A stretch of 64,000 nt of DNA from Acanthococcus lagerstroemiae (lineage: Eukaryota > Arthropoda > Insecta > Hemiptera > Eriococcidae). Below, piece by piece: positions 62,485-64,000 of this stretch. Below the pieces are notes generated by a model. It was not told the origin of the DNA. It worked only from the letters and a program-made list of their open reading frames with translations, and did no database searches. Numbering within the stretch: the stretch's first letter is position 1; each line of letters opens with the position of its first letter. The DNA is taken from positions 43,141,806 to 43,205,805 of the forward strand of contig CM063106.1 in assembly GCA_031841125.1 (NCBI GenBank). Reading direction: 5' to 3'. The position numbers and the translations under genes were made by a program.

Positions 62485-64000
62485 GTAAGAGTCCCACTGT
62501 GTAAAATTCGCTTATCGCTATTGCTATCCGTATCAGATACACTCTATACCATTGTGGTAGCCGTGTTCTCTGTTGGGTATACTTACGATATGATAGTCGC
62601 CGAAGTTTGAGGGTATATCCCGGTGTATGTACGATACAGTTTTCCGTTGATCTGTATGGTTCTACTAAAACGTTAGCCGCCATTTTATGTTGAGTTCGGT
62701 TTTGTGAAAAGAAAATCGGCTGAACGATAACCACCGCGTGATCAGTTTTCGTTTCACGGAACAACTGCGGTGGAAAATGGTGTACAGGTGTTATATAGTT
62801 CATCTGCCGCCTGGGTTAATGGATATAGGTATGTGTCCAATTTACTGCCCGAGTCTGTAAATTTGTAGATTCGAACAACTCAAATCAACGTTCAGCCGGC
62901 GAATGCTTCATGATCCCATGCTGCCCAGATGATACTCTTTTTAGAGGAAAATATACTCTTTCGATAAATGAAAAAAAGAGAACTCTATCTTTTCCTCAGT
63001 AATGTCAATAAGTACTGTCTTGTTATGCTGAAGCCAGTGGCGCCCACGTATATTTAGAGGCCTATGGCCAGATTACAGAGAGGGCCCCAAGGGAATTGAG
63101 GATGAAGCTTGTGAAAGAAATTGGTAAGAAAAATGTCTTATGATTTGGAGCAATATTCTTTGATGGTTACTGCTTAGGTTTCTGCCGCAGCATGTGCTTC
63201 ATCAAATTATAAACTCTACTGTACTTAGTTCACTTTCTGTCTGAAAAAATAATCATGAAAAAATGGAAAATTGTATTTAATAAAACTGTATAAGTTCTTT
63301 TTGTAGTAGTGGACTACTATTAGCAAATGAGGAGTTATCTGTCAAAAGGGCTCGTGTCAGCAGTAATGATTTTGAGAAAACCCACTTCAAAGTTTTCAAG
63401 CTGAAACTACTGCTTTCAGACTGATTTAACTGAAAAGTGTGTTATTATAAAAAGTGTTCGCTGTGATTCCATTAATAGAAATGACTGATTAATTGCTTAG
63501 TTCGCCCAGAAACAAACGCGGACGAATTAAGAAAGAAGGAACATGACAGGGGCCCAGAGCGATGGAAAAATTAGCGTGGTGGGACGTGTTGTGGTTTATC
63601 AGTATCTGATTTCCCATGATAATATTGGTGAATTTTATGCATTTACTCTTCTACTTTGCTTGTTTCCATACATTAATACAACTTATGAAACAATATTAAA
63701 ATTCCTAACTCACTGTATGATAAGTTATTGTCAATTCTTGTGATTGAAGCTAAAATGTAATTGCGAAGATGTCTCTCCCTGCTCATAACGCAACCAAAAT
63801 GTGTAATTTCTGAGGTGTATTATCGTGGATAGAGTTACTCACTTTTCACTCTATGATAGAATGTAAGATAATGTATGCTTGGTTTCATTGGCTATATGAC
63901 GAGTTTATACACATTTCAGCATAGAATCGATGTTAATACAATGCGTTTGTAATCATTTATTGGCGCTAATTTCGCTGAATATCATATGTTGGTATATAGA
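62485..64000. other. Start of a long intron
   Basis: No further exon of the 62,352 gene was recognised. Holds R3 copy 2 (62,671-62,733). An AGCCAGTGGCGCC phrase near 63,034 resembles other transposon ends. Confidence 0.5.
62671..62733 (+). repeat. Dispersed repeat R3, copy 2
   Basis: TTAGCCGCCATTTT and GAAAAGAAAATCGGCTGAACG match 11,060-11,111 in the same orientation. Confidence 0.5.

Overview
The window looks like nuclear DNA of an insect. It is AT-rich with small GC-rich patches, its genes are split by large introns with GT/AG borders, and it is packed with remnants of DNA transposons (pogo, hAT, mariner, MULE), many MITE-like foldbacks and a LINE fragment. The one gene I can assemble fully is a divergent chemosensory ionotropic receptor (IR), a protostome and especially insect family. 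Hemiptera is a guess from general character only.

Layout. 1-8,978: sparse flank with a possible first exon of a secreted protein (2,244-2,519), a GC-rich repeat patch, and a decayed but structurally complete pogo/Tigger-like transposon (4,488-7,861). 8,979-48,100, minus strand: the IR gene. Three coding exons (47,873-48,100; 37,823-38,381; 8,979-10,060) join in phase to an uninterrupted 622-residue receptor with signal peptide, ligand-binding lobes and three membrane segments. Its introns are about 9.5 and 27.8 kb. 48,101-61,600: mostly repeats and transposon debris, with two weak gene candidates. 61,620-64,000: a CpG-rich promoter-like stretch and the first coding exon (62,352-62,484, plus strand) of an unidentified gene whose N-terminus carries an RFxV motif.

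The most unusual object is in the large IR intron. Positions 16,509-37,439 form one ~20.9-kb foldback element. Its outer arms (~0.85 kb) are inverted copies whose outermost 69 bp are identical. Inside are thousands of base pairs of a degenerate ~26-bp minisatellite (GACAACACC/GACAACACT type) that reverses orientation at nine palindromic centres. These arrays are separated by a ~520-540-bp module that has its own terminal inverted repeats and appears in both orientations. A ~6.4-6.9-kb block of this architecture is tandemly duplicated. The design resembles Drosophila FB foldback transposons on a larger scale; no transposase is visible in it. Because it lies in a gene, the IR pre-mRNA should be able to form very long hairpins.

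Much of the rest is nested transposon archaeology with readable target-site duplications: a hAT MITE inside an older hAT transposase, a MITE inside a pogo derivative, and a TIR element inside a hAT element. A MULE-like relic has ends made of short tandem repeats.
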